From: an uncultured Erysipelotrichaceae bacterium
GTDB lineage: Bacteria > Bacillota_I > Bacilli_A > RF39 > UBA660
Direction of reading: 5' to 3'
Assembly: GCA_902766875.1 (NCBI GenBank)
Contig: CACXFI010000064.1
Span: 1-18,171, forward strand
Length of the DNA: 18,171 nucleotides
In this document: piece by piece, positions 6,853 to 14,515 of the stretch
Layout of the letters: each line of letters begins with the position of its first letter
How positions within the stretch are numbered: position 1 is the stretch's first letter
Made by a program: the position numbers and the translations under genes
Notes under the pieces: model-generated
What the model saw: only the letters and a program-made list of their open reading frames with translations
What the model was told of the DNA's origin: nothing
The model's database searches: none

Positions 6853-8722
6853 TATAATTCTTCCTTAAATATACCATTAATATTGAAATGTCTGATGGAT
6901 TTACTCCACTAATTCTAATAGCTTGTCCTATTGAATTCGGTCTTATTTCTTCTAATTTTTGCCTAGCTTCACTTGCTAAATTTTTTATTTTTGAATAATC
7001 AATATTACTTGGGATTTCTTTTTCTTCATTTTTTAACATTTTTAATGCTTCTCTTTCAGTTTTTAATATGTATCCTTCATATTTTATTTGTATTTCTACT
7101 TGTTCTTCTACTTCTTTATTATAATTAGAAATTAACAAATTGTTTTCTTTTAATTTTTCTATAGTTATTTCTGATCTTTTTAATAGATTGTATAATGTTA
7201 TACTATCTTTTAAAACGGGAGTCTTTAATTTTATTAAAATATTATTAGTGGTTTTTGTTGGAGTTATTTTTGTTTCTTTTAATGTTTGTTTTAATCTTTC
7301 TATGTTTTCTTTTTTTTCTTGAAATTTTTTATATTTTTCTTTTGGTATTAATCCTACTTTATAACCATATTCTCTTAATCTTAAATCTGCATTATCATGT
7401 CTTAATAATAACCTGTATTCAGCTCTAGAAGTTAACATTCTATATGGTTCTGTTGTTCCTTTTGTTATAAGATCATCAATTAAAACTCCAATATATGCTT
7501 CATTTCTTTTTAAAATTAGTGGTTTTTTATTTTCTATTTTTAATGAAGCATTAATTCCAGCAATTAAACCTTGACATGCTGCTTCTTCATAACCACTAGT
7601 TCCATTTATTTGACCTGCTGTAAATAAATTCTTTAGTATTTTTGTTTCTAGAGATGCTGTTATTTGGGTAGGATATATTGCATCATATTCTATGGCATAT
7701 GCATATTTTAGAATTTTAGCATTCTCTAATCCAGATAGACTATGAACCATTAATTCTTGTATATCTTCTGGCATACTGGTAGAAAATCCTTGTAAATATA
7801 TGTCATCATAAAACAAACTTTCTGGTTCTAGGAATAGTTGATGTTTTTCTTTATCTTTAAATTTTGTTATTTTATCTTCAATGGAAGGACAATATCTGGG
7901 ACCTATTCCTGTTATATCATTTAAACCACCATACATACTTGATTTATTTAAATTATCTTTAATTATTTTATGTGTGTTTTCATTTGTATATATTAAGTAA
8001 CATGGTTCTTGATTTTCTATATTATATTGCGGTTCTATATCATATGAAAATGTATATTGTTTTTTATCTCCATCTTCTTGTTTTGTTTTAGAAAAATCTA
8101 TAGTATCTCTTTGTATTCTCGGTGGAGTTCCTGTTTTTAGTCTAAGAATTTTAAAACCATAATCTTTTAATTTATCACTTAAATGTAGAGATGTTTTTTC
8201 TCCATTTGGACCACTTCTAGTTCTAGTTGATCCTCTTAATATATCTGCTTTTAAATAGGTTCCTGTTGTTAAAATTACACATTTTGAATATATTTTAGTG
8301 TTATCTTCTAAATTTATTCCTTTTACTATATTATTATCTACAATTAAATCTTCAACCATTCCTTCTAATAAATCTAGATTTTTTTGCTTTTTTAAGGTTT
8401 TTAACATTTCTTTAGGATATGTAACTTTGTCTGCTTGAGCTCTTAAAGAGTGAACGGAAGGACCTTTAGATGAATTTAGCATTTTCATTTGAATTAATGT
8501 TTTATCAGCATTAATTCCCATTTCTCCACCTAAGGCATCTATTTCCCTTACAATTATTCCTTTGGCTGATCCTCCTATAGAAGGATTACATGGCATTGTT
8601 GCAATATTTTTAATATTTCCAGTAACAAGTAGGGTAGAGTGACCAATTCTTGATGATGCTAATGCTGCTTCACAACCTGCGTGTCCTCCACCTACAACTA
8701 TTATTTCGTAATCTTTAGACAT
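6845..8722 (-). CDS. mnmG: tRNA uridine-5-carboxymethylaminomethyl modification enzyme MnmG (GidA)
   Basis: 625 residues. With MnmE it builds the cmnm5 group on the wobble uridine (U34) of certain tRNAs, using FAD, NADH and a methylene-folate carbon. Visible: FAD-binding GGGHAGCEAA (11-20), TMPCNPSIGGSAKG with Cys45, GIGPRYCPSIEDK with Cys278 (the two conserved cysteines), TSGYEEAACQGLIAG, LTSRAEYRLLLRHDNADLR and the C-terminal MnmE/tRNA-contact region ending in SILMVYLRK. The frame is open to 8761, but the extra 13 residues read through a promoter -10 (TGGTAGAAT). The ATG at 8722 has GCGGTGA just upstream and gives the usual N-terminus (SKDYEIIVVGGG). It is separated from mnmE by a terminator and its own weak promoter, and is coupled to rsmG. 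Confidence 0.97.
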   Translation of the reverse strand: MSKDYEIIVVGGGHAGCEAALASSRIGHSTLLVTGNIKNIATMPCNPSIGGSAKGIIVREIDALGGEMGINADKTLIQMKMLNSSKGPSVHSLRAQADKVTYPKEMLKTLKKQKNLDLLEGMVEDLIVDNNIVKGINLEDNTKIYSKCVILTTGTYLKADILRGSTRTRSGPNGEKTSLHLSDKLKDYGFKILRLKTGTPPRIQRDTIDFSKTKQEDGDKKQYTFSYDIEPQYNIENQEPCYLIYTNENTHKIIKDNLNKSSMYGGLNDITGIGPRYCPSIEDKITKFKDKEKHQLFLEPESLFYDDIYLQGFSTSMPEDIQELMVHSLSGLENAKILKYAYAIEYDAIYPTQITASLETKILKNLFTAGQINGTSGYEEAACQGLIAGINASLKIENKKPLILKRNEAYIGVLIDDLITKGTTEPYRMLTSRAEYRLLLRHDNADLRLREYGYKVGLIPKEKYKKFQEKKENIERLKQTLKETKITPTKTTNNILIKLKTPVLKDSITLYNLLKRSEITIEKLKENNLLISNYNKEVEEQVEIQIKYEGYILKTEREALKMLKNEEKEIPSNIDYSKIKNLASEARQKLEEIRPNSIGQAIRISGVNPSDISILMVYLRKNYNE

Positions 8723-8751
8723 AATTTCACCGCTTTTCTTTCGACTTTTAT

Positions 8752-8760
8752 ATTCTACCA
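8752..8760 (-). promoter_or_regulatory. Likely mnmG-rsmG promoter (extended -10)
   Basis: Minus strand TGGTAGAAT (TG-N-TAGAAT). The -35 region is only T-rich (TTTTCT). It sits directly behind the mnmE terminator and about 30 bases before the mnmG start. Confidence 0.45.
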
Positions 8761-8768
8761 TATATCTT

Positions 8769-8800
8769 AAAAAAAGAAAATAGAAGTTGTTAACTTCTAT
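8769..8800 (-). terminator. Terminator after mnmE
   Basis: Minus strand: ATAGAAGTT-AAC-AACTTCTAT, a perfect 9-bp stem with a 3-base loop (8780-8800), followed by TTTCTTTTTTT. It separates mnmE from mnmG. Confidence 0.85.
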
Positions 8801-8804
8801 GTTT

Positions 8805-10157
8805 TTATTTTCCTAAGCAAAATTTACTAAATAAATTATCTAATAATTCTTCTGTATAAGTTTCTCCAATAATTTCACCTAATGTATTCCAAGCTTCTTT
8901 TATTTCTAATTCTACTATATCTATTGGATCATTATCTTTTATTGATTTTATAGAGTTTTCTATATTTTTTAATGATTTTTTTAATAATGCTATACTTCTA
9001 GCATCACTTAGATATGTTAAATCTTTTGTTTCTATTTTTTCTAAATTAAATAATTCTATTATCCTATTTTTTAAATCTTCTATTCCAGTATTGTTTTTTA
9101 TACTCATTTTTATTATATTTTCTGGTAGTTTTTTATAATTTAATTTATTGGGAAGATCTGTTTTATTTACTAATATTATGTGTTTTTTTGTTTTGATTTT
9201 TTCTAATAAATTTATATCTTCTGGGGTTAATTTTTCATTGTTATTTAATATATATATTATTAGATTTGCTTTTTCTATTGTATCTAAACTCTTTTCTACT
9301 CCTATTTTTTCTACTATGTTATCTGTTTTTCTTATTCCTGCTGTATCTATTATATTTAATAGTATTCCATTTAATAATATTTTTCCTTCTACTATATCTC
9401 TAGTTGTTCCTTCTATATCTGTTACTATTGCTTTTTCTTCATTTAATAAATTATTTAAAAGACTACTTTTACCCACGTTTGGTTTTCCTATAATAGCTAC
9501 ATTAATACCTTCATTAATTATTTTATTATCATTTGATTTTTTGATTATTTCTTGTAATTCAGATTTAAATTCTAATAATTTAGGTTTTATGCTTTCATTT
9601 GTTAATACTTCTATGTCTTCATATTCAGGGTAATCTATATTTACTTCTATATTTGATATTATTGGTATTAAATCATTTCTTAAATTTTTAATCATATTAG
9701 ATACTTGGCCATTTAATTGATTTATTGATAATGTTCTTGCTGATTCTGTTTTAGCTTCTATTAGATTCATTATTGCATCTGCTTCTATTAAGTCTATTCT
9801 GCCATTTAAAAAAGCTCTTTTAGTAAATTCTCCTGGTTCTGCTAATCTAGCACCATTTTCAATTAATAATTCTAATACTTTATTAGTTGTAGAAATACCA
9901 CCATGACAATTTATTTCAACTATATCTTCTTTTGTAAATGTTTTAGGTGATTTCATTATTGTTACTAGTACTTCATCTATTTCTTTTGTTTTATCAATTA
10001 TTTTTCCATAATGAATTGTATGTGATGGTACTTTTGTTAGATCTTTTCCTTTAAATAATTTATTTACTATATTAATACTATCTGTTCCACTTACTCTAAT
10101 TATTGATATAGCACCTATTCCTAGAGCTGTAGAGATTGCTACTATTGTATCTTCCAT
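8805..10157 (-). CDS. mnmE: tRNA modification GTPase MnmE (TrmE, ThdF)
   Basis: 450 residues, full length. It is the partner of MnmG in wobble-uridine modification. The N-terminal folate-binding domain (about 1-118) carries GIGAISIIRVSG and EINCHGG. The helical domain is split by the G domain: G1 GKPNVGKSS (224-232), G2 GTTRD (250-254), G3 DTAG (271-274) and G4 NKTD (331-334). The catalytic C-terminal motif is FCLGK (446-450), with Cys447 in the place of the invariant cysteine. The start ATG has AAAGGTGA seven bases upstream. It has its own extended -10 (TGTTAAAAT, 10205-10197) after the jag terminator. All motif residues expected for activity are present. Confidence 0.97.
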   Translation of the reverse strand: MEDTIVAISTALGIGAISIIRVSGTDSINIVNKLFKGKDLTKVPSHTIHYGKIIDKTKEIDEVLVTIMKSPKTFTKEDIVEINCHGGISTTNKVLELLIENGARLAEPGEFTKRAFLNGRIDLIEADAIMNLIEAKTESARTLSINQLNGQVSNMIKNLRNDLIPIISNIEVNIDYPEYEDIEVLTNESIKPKLLEFKSELQEIIKKSNDNKIINEGINVAIIGKPNVGKSSLLNNLLNEEKAIVTDIEGTTRDIVEGKILLNGILLNIIDTAGIRKTDNIVEKIGVEKSLDTIEKANLIIYILNNNEKLTPEDINLLEKIKTKKHIILVNKTDLPNKLNYKKLPENIIKMSIKNNTGIEDLKNRIIELFNLEKIETKDLTYLSDARSIALLKKSLKNIENSIKSIKDNDPIDIVELEIKEAWNTLGEIIGETYTEELLDNLFSKFCLGK

Positions 10158-10196
10158 AATTTCACCTTTTTCTTTTTATTATTTTTGCTTTTGTTT

Positions 10197-10225
10197 ATTT
10201 TAACATAAATTATATTATTTTTAAA
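10197..10225 (-). promoter_or_regulatory. mnmE promoter (extended -10)
   Basis: Minus strand: TGT followed by TAAAAT (10202-10197), with TTTAAA 17 bases upstream (10225-10220). The same TGTTAAAAT core is used before dnaA. Confidence 0.5.
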
Positions 10226-10228
10226 TAA

Positions 10229-10257
10229 TAATTAAAAAGAAGCTATTATGCTTCTTT
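10229..10257 (-). terminator. Terminator after jag
   Basis: Minus strand: AAAGAAGC-ATAATA-GCTTCTTT, an 8-bp stem with a 6-base loop (10257-10236), followed by TTAATTATTATT. The jag stop codon lies in the loop. Confidence 0.75.
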
Positions 10258-10854
10258 AGGTTTAATAACTACACATCTATTAGGTTCTTCACCTGTTGAT
10301 TCTGTATAAACATATTTGTTATTAGATAATGCACTATGAATTATTCTTCTTTCATAAGAATTCATACTGTCTAATTTTGTTTCTACTTTTGTTTTAGAAA
10401 CTTCTCTTGCTATTTTTTTAGCTAAAAATTCTAAATTTTTATCTCTTTTTTCACGATAATTTTCAACATCTACTGTCAAATTCATTTGTTTTCCTACTTG
10501 ATTGTTTAGAATTTGTCTTAATATTAATTGTAGAGCTTGAATGTTTTTACCATTTTTTCCTATTAATATAGAATTGTTATCAGAATATATTTCAACACTA
10601 ATTTTATCTTCTCTCTTTTTTATTTCTAAATTAGCTTCTATTCCCATAGATTTTAATATTGTGTTAATTATTTTTTTTAGATATGATGTTATTTCATTAT
10701 ATTTTATAACTTCTATTTTAACTAATTTTTTTAATAAAGTATTTTTTTCTTCTATGACTTTTATTACTAAATTTTCTTCGGTTGTATTTAATTCTTCTAA
10801 AGCTTTTGCTATAGCTTCTTCTTTTGTTTTTGCTTCAAATATTTGTTTATTCAT
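10246..10854 (-). CDS. jag: Jag / KhpB (EloR) RNA-binding protein
   Basis: 202 residues with the three-part Jag design. The N-terminal Jag domain (about 1-50) reads IFEAKTKEEAIAKALEELN. A KH domain has the GxxG loop GKNG (99-102) in ILIGKNGKNIQALQ. The R3H domain carries Arg169-x3-His173 in NSYERRIIHSAL and ends in EPNRCVVIKP. The family binds RNA and, with KhpA, controls envelope growth and division in Streptococcus; its gene follows yidC in most Bacilli. Two bases separate the yidC stop from this ATG, and AAGGAGAAA lies inside the end of yidC, so the genes are coupled. It is slightly shorter than pneumococcal KhpB because the linker after the Jag domain is short. Confidence 0.95.
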   Translation of the reverse strand: MNKQIFEAKTKEEAIAKALEELNTTEENLVIKVIEEKNTLLKKLVKIEVIKYNEITSYLKKIINTILKSMGIEANLEIKKREDKISVEIYSDNNSILIGKNGKNIQALQLILRQILNNQVGKQMNLTVDVENYREKRDKNLEFLAKKIAREVSKTKVETKLDSMNSYERRIIHSALSNNKYVYTESTGEEPNRCVVIKPKEA

Positions 10855-10856
10855 AA

Positions 10857-11789
10857 TTATTTCTCCTTCTTTTTAATTTTTTCTACCATTTTGTTTTGGA
10901 ATATTGTAAATAAACTTGATGTAACCCAATATATTCCAATTGCTGCTGGTAGACTGAATGATGCTATTAATATAAATACTAACATAAAGTATATTGTGTA
11001 TTTCATTTGTGATGCTTGTCCTGCAACTCCACTTTGATCTTTTAAAGTTTTTCTAAATGAAAAATAAGTTGTTGCTAGTATTAGTAAAATTAATAAAATA
11101 TATAAATAATTATGATTTGTAAAAATGCCTACCATTGGTGTTGTTCCCATTTGTAATGTTAAAAAGTAATCTTCAAATATGGCAGGTGTTCTATTTATTG
11201 CTTCTAAGAAAGCTAATAATAGAGGTAATTGAATAAACGCTAATAAACATCCAGAGACAGGATTAATCTTATATTTTTGATATACTTGCATTAATTCTTG
11301 TGCTTGCATTGTTTGAGCTTCTTTTGTATCTTTGTTTTTATATTTTTTTTGGATTTTTTCAATTTCTGGTTGAGCTATTTTCATGTTTTCTGATTGCATA
11401 GCTGTTTTTTTAGTTATAGGCATTAATATTAATCTTATTATTAAACATGTTATTATTATTGAAAAACCATAATTTTTTATTTGAGTGCCTATTTTTATTA
11501 TTAGCCATGCTAATGGTTTTACAAATAAACTTGTCCATAATCCTTCATAATTATTTAATGGTGTAAATTTTTCACAAGTTGGTAATTTTGAAATTTTTAT
11601 ATTATTTTCTTTATATATTTTTATTATATTTTTGTCTGTTGGTTTACATATTATATTTTCTGTTAAGGATTGTCCAGTTTTAGGATTTGTTATTACGTTT
11701 TTTTCACTATCTTTTAATGTTTTTGTACATCCTGTTAGTGTTAATATACATAATAATATTATTATAAATTTTTTAGTTTGTTTTTTCAT
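10857..11789 (-). CDS. yidC: Membrane protein insertase YidC (SpoIIIJ/OxaA type lipoprotein)
   Basis: 310 residues. It inserts proteins into the membrane alone or with SecYEG. An N-terminal signal ends in the lipobox LTGC (Cys21), so the mature protein is lipid-anchored, as in other Gram-positive YidC proteins. The conserved core starts at about residue 85; the groove arginine is Arg119 (IIRLILMPIT). The cytoplasmic hairpin carries many Lys, Glu and Gln, and the last helices carry GIYWVTSSLFTIFQN (285-299). Five core membrane helices are present. A roughly 65-residue outer segment between the lipid anchor and the core holds Cys48 and Cys72, which could form a disulfide. The gene overlaps the end of rnpA by 17 bases with AGGAGA as ribosome binding site. 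Operon: rpmH-rnpA-yidC-jag. Confidence 0.95.
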   Translation of the reverse strand: MKKQTKKFIIILLCILTLTGCTKTLKDSEKNVITNPKTGQSLTENIICKPTDKNIIKIYKENNIKISKLPTCEKFTPLNNYEGLWTSLFVKPLAWLIIKIGTQIKNYGFSIIITCLIIRLILMPITKKTAMQSENMKIAQPEIEKIQKKYKNKDTKEAQTMQAQELMQVYQKYKINPVSGCLLAFIQLPLLLAFLEAINRTPAIFEDYFLTLQMGTTPMVGIFTNHNYLYILLILLILATTYFSFRKTLKDQSGVAGQASQMKYTIYFMLVFILIASFSLPAAIGIYWVTSSLFTIFQNKMVEKIKKKEK

Positions 11790-12120
11790 TTTTTTCTCCT
11801 ATCTTTTTAAATAAGTCTATTAGTTGTTCTTCTTTTTCTTTATATAATAATTCTAATATTTGTTTCTTTATAATTATAACATAATCATATGGTTTTTGTA
11901 TATATAATTTATTTGTATCTATTATATTTTTTACCTGTCTTTTTATTTTATTTCTGATACCTGCTTTTCCTGTTTTTTTAGGAATACTTATCCCGTATCT
12001 ATTTAGTTCTTTATTGTTTTTTTTGTAAAAAATAGAGTAATATTTATTTTTTATTGAGGTTTCATTATTTATTATTTTTGTAAATTCTGAACTTTCTTTT
12101 ATTATCTCATTTTTTTTCAT
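11773..12120 (-). CDS. rnpA: Ribonuclease P protein component
   Basis: 115 residues, normal length. It binds the RNase P RNA and the 5' leader of pre-tRNA. The signature RNKIKRQVKNII (56-67) matches the RNR..KR helix, preceded by YGISIPKKTGKAGI. The protein is basic. AAGGATG lies upstream of the ATG at 12120. It follows rpmH by 50 bases and overlaps yidC at its 3' end. The RNase P RNA itself is not in this window. Confidence 0.95.
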   Translation of the reverse strand: MKKNEIIKESSEFTKIINNETSIKNKYYSIFYKKNNKELNRYGISIPKKTGKAGIRNKIKRQVKNIIDTNKLYIQKPYDYVIIIKKQILELLYKEKEEQLIDLFKKIGEKNEKTN

Positions 12121-12140
12121 ATAAACACATCCTTATATAT

Positions 12141-12164
12141 AAAGAAAAAAGCCACTTTAGGTGG
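12141..12164 (-). terminator. Weak hairpin between rpmH and rnpA
   Basis: Minus strand: CCAC-CTAAA-GTGG, then CTTTTTTCTTT. Only four base pairs, so probably a partial attenuator that lowers rnpA relative to rpmH, or a processing signal, rather than a full stop. Confidence 0.45.
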
Positions 12165-12170
12165 ATTTTA

Positions 12171-12299
12171 TTATTTACTTAATCTTTTTCTATTTTTTCT
12201 TCTTCTTTTATTTACAATCTTACCTAAACTTTTCATACGACTACGAAATCCATGTTTTTTGGATTTTTTTCTATTATTAGGTTGATAAGTTCTTTTCAT
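12171..12299 (-). CDS. rpmH: 50S ribosomal protein L34
   Basis: 42 codons read directly on the minus strand: MKRTYQPNNRKKSKKHGF, then RSRMKSLGKIVNKRRRKNRK and RLSK. This is the whole L34 pattern (MKRTYQP... HGFR.RM... RRRKGRKRLS) and the usual length of 44 less two residues. GGAGGTG precedes the ATG by six bases. It is the first gene of the rpmH-rnpA-yidC-jag unit, in its standard place beside the origin. Confidence 0.97.
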   Translation of the reverse strand: MKRTYQPNNRKKSKKHGFRSRMKSLGKIVNKRRRKNRKRLSK

Positions 12300-12329
12300 T
12301 ATAACACCTCCAAAGTCAAATGCTACTTT

Positions 12330-12358
12330 ATTATATATGTTAAATAATTTATTGTCAA
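12330..12358 (-). promoter_or_regulatory. rpmH operon promoter
   Basis: Minus strand: perfect TTGACA (12358-12353), 17-base spacer, perfect TATAAT (12335-12330). It is the strongest promoter in the window and fits a ribosomal protein operon. Confidence 0.85.
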
Positions 12359-12376
12359 TAAATTATATTAAAATAT

Positions 12377-12405
12377 TTTACATTTATTTGTTTATTTGTT
12401 ATAAT
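12377..12405 (+). promoter_or_regulatory. Promoter of the HerA-like gene
   Basis: TTTACA (12377-12382), 17-base spacer ending in TGT, TATAAT (12400-12405). It is divergent from the rpmH promoter, and the two -35 boxes lie less than 20 bases apart. Confidence 0.7.
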
Positions 12406-12428
12406 TATTTAGGATAGAGGTGATATGT

Positions 12429-14186
12429 ATGTTTGGTAATATAACAGCTGTTAGTAAAAATTTTGCTACTGTTATGATTGCTAGTAATGTTTCTGATGAT
12501 ATTCTTAATCTTAATGTTGTTTTTGAAGATAATAACAAAAAAATATTAGGTGAAGTAGAGGAAATAAATGGTAATACTGTTAATATTACGTTTTTAGGAG
12601 AATTTCATGAAGGAAAATTTTTTAGTGGTATAATTAGAAAACCAAGTTTATCAGCTAAAGTTAGGGTTATTAATAATGATGAACTAGGAGAATTAGTAGG
12701 TGCTAAAGATGACAAAACTATGACTTTAGGGTTATCTCCTTTATATAACGATTATCCTATTAAAGTTGATATAGATAAAATGTGGAGTAATCATAGTGCT
12801 TTCTTTGGTAATACTGGTAGTGGTAAAACTTATGGTGTTACTAGGGTAGTACAAAATTTATTTAGTATGCCTGATAAAATACCTTTTAATAGTAATATAT
12901 TTATATTTAATAATACTGATGAATATGATAATGCCTTTAAGAATATTAATTCAATTAATGTAAATTATAATTATAAAATATATAGAACTAGTAGTGATGC
13001 TACTGAAAATATTGTTAAACTTCCATTATGGTTATTAAATGTTGATGATTATGCAAATATTTTAGATGTTACTGCTTATTCTCAATTAAGTGTTATTGAA
13101 AAGACTTTAAGTTTAGTTTCTGCTTTTGCTAGAGAAGATGAGGAATCTAAAAAATATAAAAATCATTTAATAGCTAAGGCTATAGTTTCTGTATTATATT
13201 CTAATCAAGTAAGTGCTAGAATAAGAGACCAAATTTTTACTATTTTAGAAGATTGTCATACTGAAGAGTTAAATCTTGATGTTGAAGTTCCTGGTGTTGG
13301 TTATACTAGAGAATTTAGAAAATGTTTTGATATAGATAGTCAAGGTCAATTTGTTGAAAGAATTCTTATTACTGAATATATAAAGAAATTTGTTGATAAT
13401 GAGACAAAATGGAATGAAGATTATGTTCCTATATTTTATACATTAGATCAATTGGAAGTTGCTCTTAATTTTGCTTTAATTTCAGAAGGATTATTACTAA
13501 ATGAAAAATCATATGCAGAAGGTACTGCTCTTAAAGTTAAATTACATACAATTAATAATAGTACTAATAGTAGATTCTTTAATTATGATAAATTTGTTAC
13601 TATGAATGAATTTATCACTGATTTAATAATGGTTGGTAATGATAAAAGAGCTCAAATTATTAATTTTGTTCTAGATGATATCGATGATAGATTTGCTAAA
13701 AGTTTAGTTAAAGTTTATTCTAGACTTCTATTTAGATTTAGTAAAAGTTTGGACGATAGAGGATCTATGCCTATACATATTATGTTAGAAGAAGCTCATA
13801 GATATGTTCAAAGAGATACTGATTTAGATATTTTAGGTTATAATATATTTGAAAGAATAGCTAAAGAAGGTCGTAAATTTGGTTTAGTATTAGATTTAAT
13901 TACTCAGAGACCTACTGAATTATCTGAAACAGTTATTTCGCAGTGTAGTAATTTCTTAATATTTAAAATTACTCACCCGTCTGATTTGGAATATATTAGA
14001 AAAATGGTTCCTAATATAAGTGCTGATGTAATTGAAAAACAAAAATCATTACAAGCAGGTACTTGTGTAGCTTTTGGAAATATGATGAAAATTCCAATGA
14101 TTGTTAAAATGCAAATTGCTGATCCACCTCCAACAAGTGCTAATGCTTCTGTGTATAATAAGTGGATGATAGAGTGGAAAAAATAA
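12429..14186 (+). CDS. HerA/DUF87-family DNA translocase-like ATPase
   Basis: 585 residues. The N-terminus (about 1-60; FGNITAVSKNFATVMIA...) looks like the HAS-barrel of HerA. Walker A is GNTGSGKT (127-134). Walker B is HIMLEEAH with Glu454 and Glu455. The HerA-type block ERIAKEGRKFGLVLDLITQRP (475-495) and SQCSNFLIFKI follow. The family forms hexameric, DNA-pumping rings related to FtsK, usually paired with the NurA nuclease (archaea) or with SIR2 or other effectors (bacterial defence). Here there is no partner: the neighbours are rpmH and dnaA. The GTG at 12420 is inside the ribosome binding site (GAGGTGAT), so the ATG at 12429 is chosen. It has its own promoter and a strong terminator. 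Base use matches its neighbours, with no sign of recent transfer. ATPase family: sure; role in chromosome upkeep near the origin: inference. Confidence 0.85.
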   Translation: MFGNITAVSKNFATVMIASNVSDDILNLNVVFEDNNKKILGEVEEINGNTVNITFLGEFHEGKFFSGIIRKPSLSAKVRVINNDELGELVGAKDDKTMTLGLSPLYNDYPIKVDIDKMWSNHSAFFGNTGSGKTYGVTRVVQNLFSMPDKIPFNSNIFIFNNTDEYDNAFKNINSINVNYNYKIYRTSSDATENIVKLPLWLLNVDDYANILDVTAYSQLSVIEKTLSLVSAFAREDEESKKYKNHLIAKAIVSVLYSNQVSARIRDQIFTILEDCHTEELNLDVEVPGVGYTREFRKCFDIDSQGQFVERILITEYIKKFVDNETKWNEDYVPIFYTLDQLEVALNFALISEGLLLNEKSYAEGTALKVKLHTINNSTNSRFFNYDKFVTMNEFITDLIMVGNDKRAQIINFVLDDIDDRFAKSLVKVYSRLLFRFSKSLDDRGSMPIHIMLEEAHRYVQRDTDLDILGYNIFERIAKEGRKFGLVLDLITQRPTELSETVISQCSNFLIFKITHPSDLEYIRKMVPNISADVIEKQKSLQAGTCVAFGNMMKIPMIVKMQIADPPPTSANASVYNKWMIEWKK

Positions 14187-14191
14187 TTATT

Positions 14192-14224
14192 AAAACTCAA
14201 GTAGAATAAAGCTTGAGTTTTTTT
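14192..14224 (+). terminator. Terminator after the HerA-like gene
   Basis: AAAACTCAAG / CTTGAGTTTT, a 10-bp stem with a 10-base loop (14202-14211), followed by Ts. It insulates the origin and dnaA from upstream transcription. Confidence 0.85.
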
Positions 14225-14515
14225 ATCAACATTATCAACAGGTGTTGATAACTTTTGATTGTTATTTATTTTTTATGCTTTTTTATGTTTATTTTCTAAT
14301 TGTGGAAAAGTTATTTTTTTCTTTATTTTATAATATTCTATCCTGTTGATATATTGTTGATGTAATATATTTTTTGTTGTTGAATAAATATATTTATCAA
14401 CAGATGCTGTTTTTTATTATTTAGTATCATATAAATTAATTTATTAACAGATTATTAATAAGTATAGACAAAACTTTTTTTTGTGTTAAAATGAATTTTA
14501 AGGAGGAGGCCAATT
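14223..14515. other. Replication origin, upstream DnaA-box cluster (oriC part 1)
   Basis: This gene-free stretch before dnaA holds at least eight sites like TTATCCACA, mostly in the form TTATCAACA. Exact TTATCAACA: 14223-14231, 14232-14240 and 14394-14402 (plus), and 14243-14251 (minus). Near matches: 14301-14309 (TTTTCCACA, minus), 14344-14352 and 14355-14363 (ATATCAACA and ACATCAACA, minus), 14441-14449 (TTATTAACA, plus). The rest is almost pure A+T, and the dnaA promoter lies at the right end, so DnaA probably represses its own gene. Position next to dnaA is standard for Bacilli. Confidence 0.85.
14465..14492 (+). promoter_or_regulatory. dnaA promoter
   Basis: TAGACA (14465-14470), 16-base spacer, TAAAAT (14487-14492) preceded by TGT (extended -10). 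It lies 16 bases after the last DnaA-box-like site, as expected for autoregulation. Confidence 0.65.

Noticed and set aside
7140..7322. Plus-strand open frame of 60 codons
   Set aside because: Antisense to mnmG, hydrophobic by composition only.
9148..9633. Plus-strand open frame of 161 codons with hydrophobic translation
   Set aside because: Antisense to the mnmE G domain, which is fully conserved; Ile- and Leu-rich output is a by-product of A+T-rich DNA.
10541..11037. Two overlapping plus-strand open frames
   Set aside because: Both are antisense to jag and yidC, have no ribosome binding sites and no family resemblance.
11632..11814. Plus-strand open frame of 60 codons
   Set aside because: Antisense to the yidC signal region and the end of rnpA; no ribosome binding site.
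13973..14200. Minus-strand open frame of 75 codons
   Set aside because: Antisense to the HerA-like gene's C-terminus and starts inside the terminator.
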